This document shows positions 63,827 to 64,000 of a stretch of 64,000 bases of DNA, piece after piece. Made by a program: the position numbers and the translations under genes. The stretch's first letter is position 1. Each line of letters opens with the position of its first letter. The DNA lies in assembly GCF_041538045.1 (NCBI RefSeq), contig NZ_JBGOSE010000013.1, positions 36,846-100,845 of the forward strand. Reading direction: 5' to 3'. Origin of the DNA: Aliiglaciecola sp041538045 (GTDB taxonomy: Bacteria; Pseudomonadota; Gammaproteobacteria; Enterobacterales; Alteromonadaceae). Below the pieces are notes generated by a model. It was not told the origin of the DNA. It saw only the letters and a program-made list of their open reading frames with translations, and ran no database searches.

Positions 63827-63972
63827 AGATGACTATTACATCGACAGGCATTGCATGACATTAGATGGGTATGGTTTCCCTTGGGGTGTTGTTGCGCGGC
63901 AGCGCTTTAGAGTAAGGGCTATCCACACCATGTATTTCATATTGGCTATGTTGTAAAGTCACAAATGCAAAA

Positions 63973-63999
63973 AAGGGCTACCCTTTCGGATAGCCCTTT
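63973..63999. terminator. Terminator-like hairpin at the right edge
   Basis: AAAGGGCTA pairs with TAGCCCTTT around a short CC/GG-closed loop, preceded by an A-run. The window ends here, so the T-run on the plus side cannot be seen. On the minus strand six T follow, so it could end a leftward transcript from beyond the window. Confidence 0.6.
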
Positions 64000-64000
64000 C

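Noticed and set aside
63640..63828. 62-codon plus-strand frame
   Set aside because: It runs through the hairpin-rich repeat-like segment and has no coding character.
1..64000. tRNA, rRNA, CRISPR array, complete insertion sequence or prophage
   Set aside because: I looked for cloverleaf segments, regularly spaced repeats, transposase, integrase and phage structural proteins and saw none.

Overview
The window comes from the chromosome of a marine gammaproteobacterium of the Alteromonadales, most like the Glaciecola/Paraglaciecola/Alteromonas group. This is inferred from protein style (erpA, hemJ, DUF2937, DUF2726, DUF2750 and DUF4124 proteins, NtrBC), moderately low GC and the gene neighbourhoods; no species can be named. 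No tRNA, rRNA, CRISPR array, complete insertion sequence or prophage is visible.

Layout. 1-6.4 kb: gltBD (glutamate synthase). 6.4-15 kb: a FrnE-like DsbA-family protein, small membrane or secreted proteins, mtnN with a CbiB-like gene, ahcY, then an unassigned trio (orphan protein, GNAT enzyme, FAD amine-oxidase-like enzyme). 15-24.5 kb: tyrS, an M23 cell-wall hydrolase with anmK, an Lrp/AsnC regulator, a divergent pair of metabolic genes that each carry one frameshift, a diguanylate cyclase and small proteins. 24.5-36.4 kb: an RND efflux pump, a deletion remnant of katG, erpA, a ClC channel, hemJ, an S9 peptidase and folE. 36.5-41 kb: ntrC, ntrB, a DUF4124 protein and glnA. 41.3-58.7 kb: a nitrate/nitrite assimilation island, entirely on the minus strand. 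59-64 kb: typA, a GNAT enzyme, an MscS channel, a decayed DUF885 gene and a hairpin-rich repeat-like segment.

The central theme is nitrogen. The island encodes an outer-membrane porin-like protein, an NrtABD-type ABC importer, the NasS sensor and NasT ANTAR antiterminator, a TrpD2/YbiB-like protein, assimilatory nitrate reductase NasA, nitrite reductase NirBD, a PP2C-phosphatase/Ser-Thr-kinase fusion and an MFS nitrate/nitrite transporter. Ammonium made here feeds GlnA and GltBD, also in the window, and NtrBC, the expected controllers, lie next to glnA. The island sits between glnA and typA, which are neighbours in E. coli.

Reading the control regions by eye gives a coherent two-layer circuit. 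Five sigma-54-type -24/-12 elements (glnA, nrtA, nasT, nirB, MFS transporter) each have an NtrC-like site or half-sites about 80-116 bp upstream of the predicted start. The nrtA, nirB and MFS leaders also each contain an intrinsic terminator whose 5' arm overlaps a short hairpin with a six-base loop carrying A at position 1 and G at position 4, the signature of ANTAR (NasT) targets. A near-perfect NtrC site lies directly in front of ntrB. Nitrogen limitation would start transcription and nitrate/nitrite would allow it to continue.

Genome erosion is also visible: a katG remnant missing most of the gene, a DUF885 remnant and two single-base frameshifts in adjacent divergent genes.
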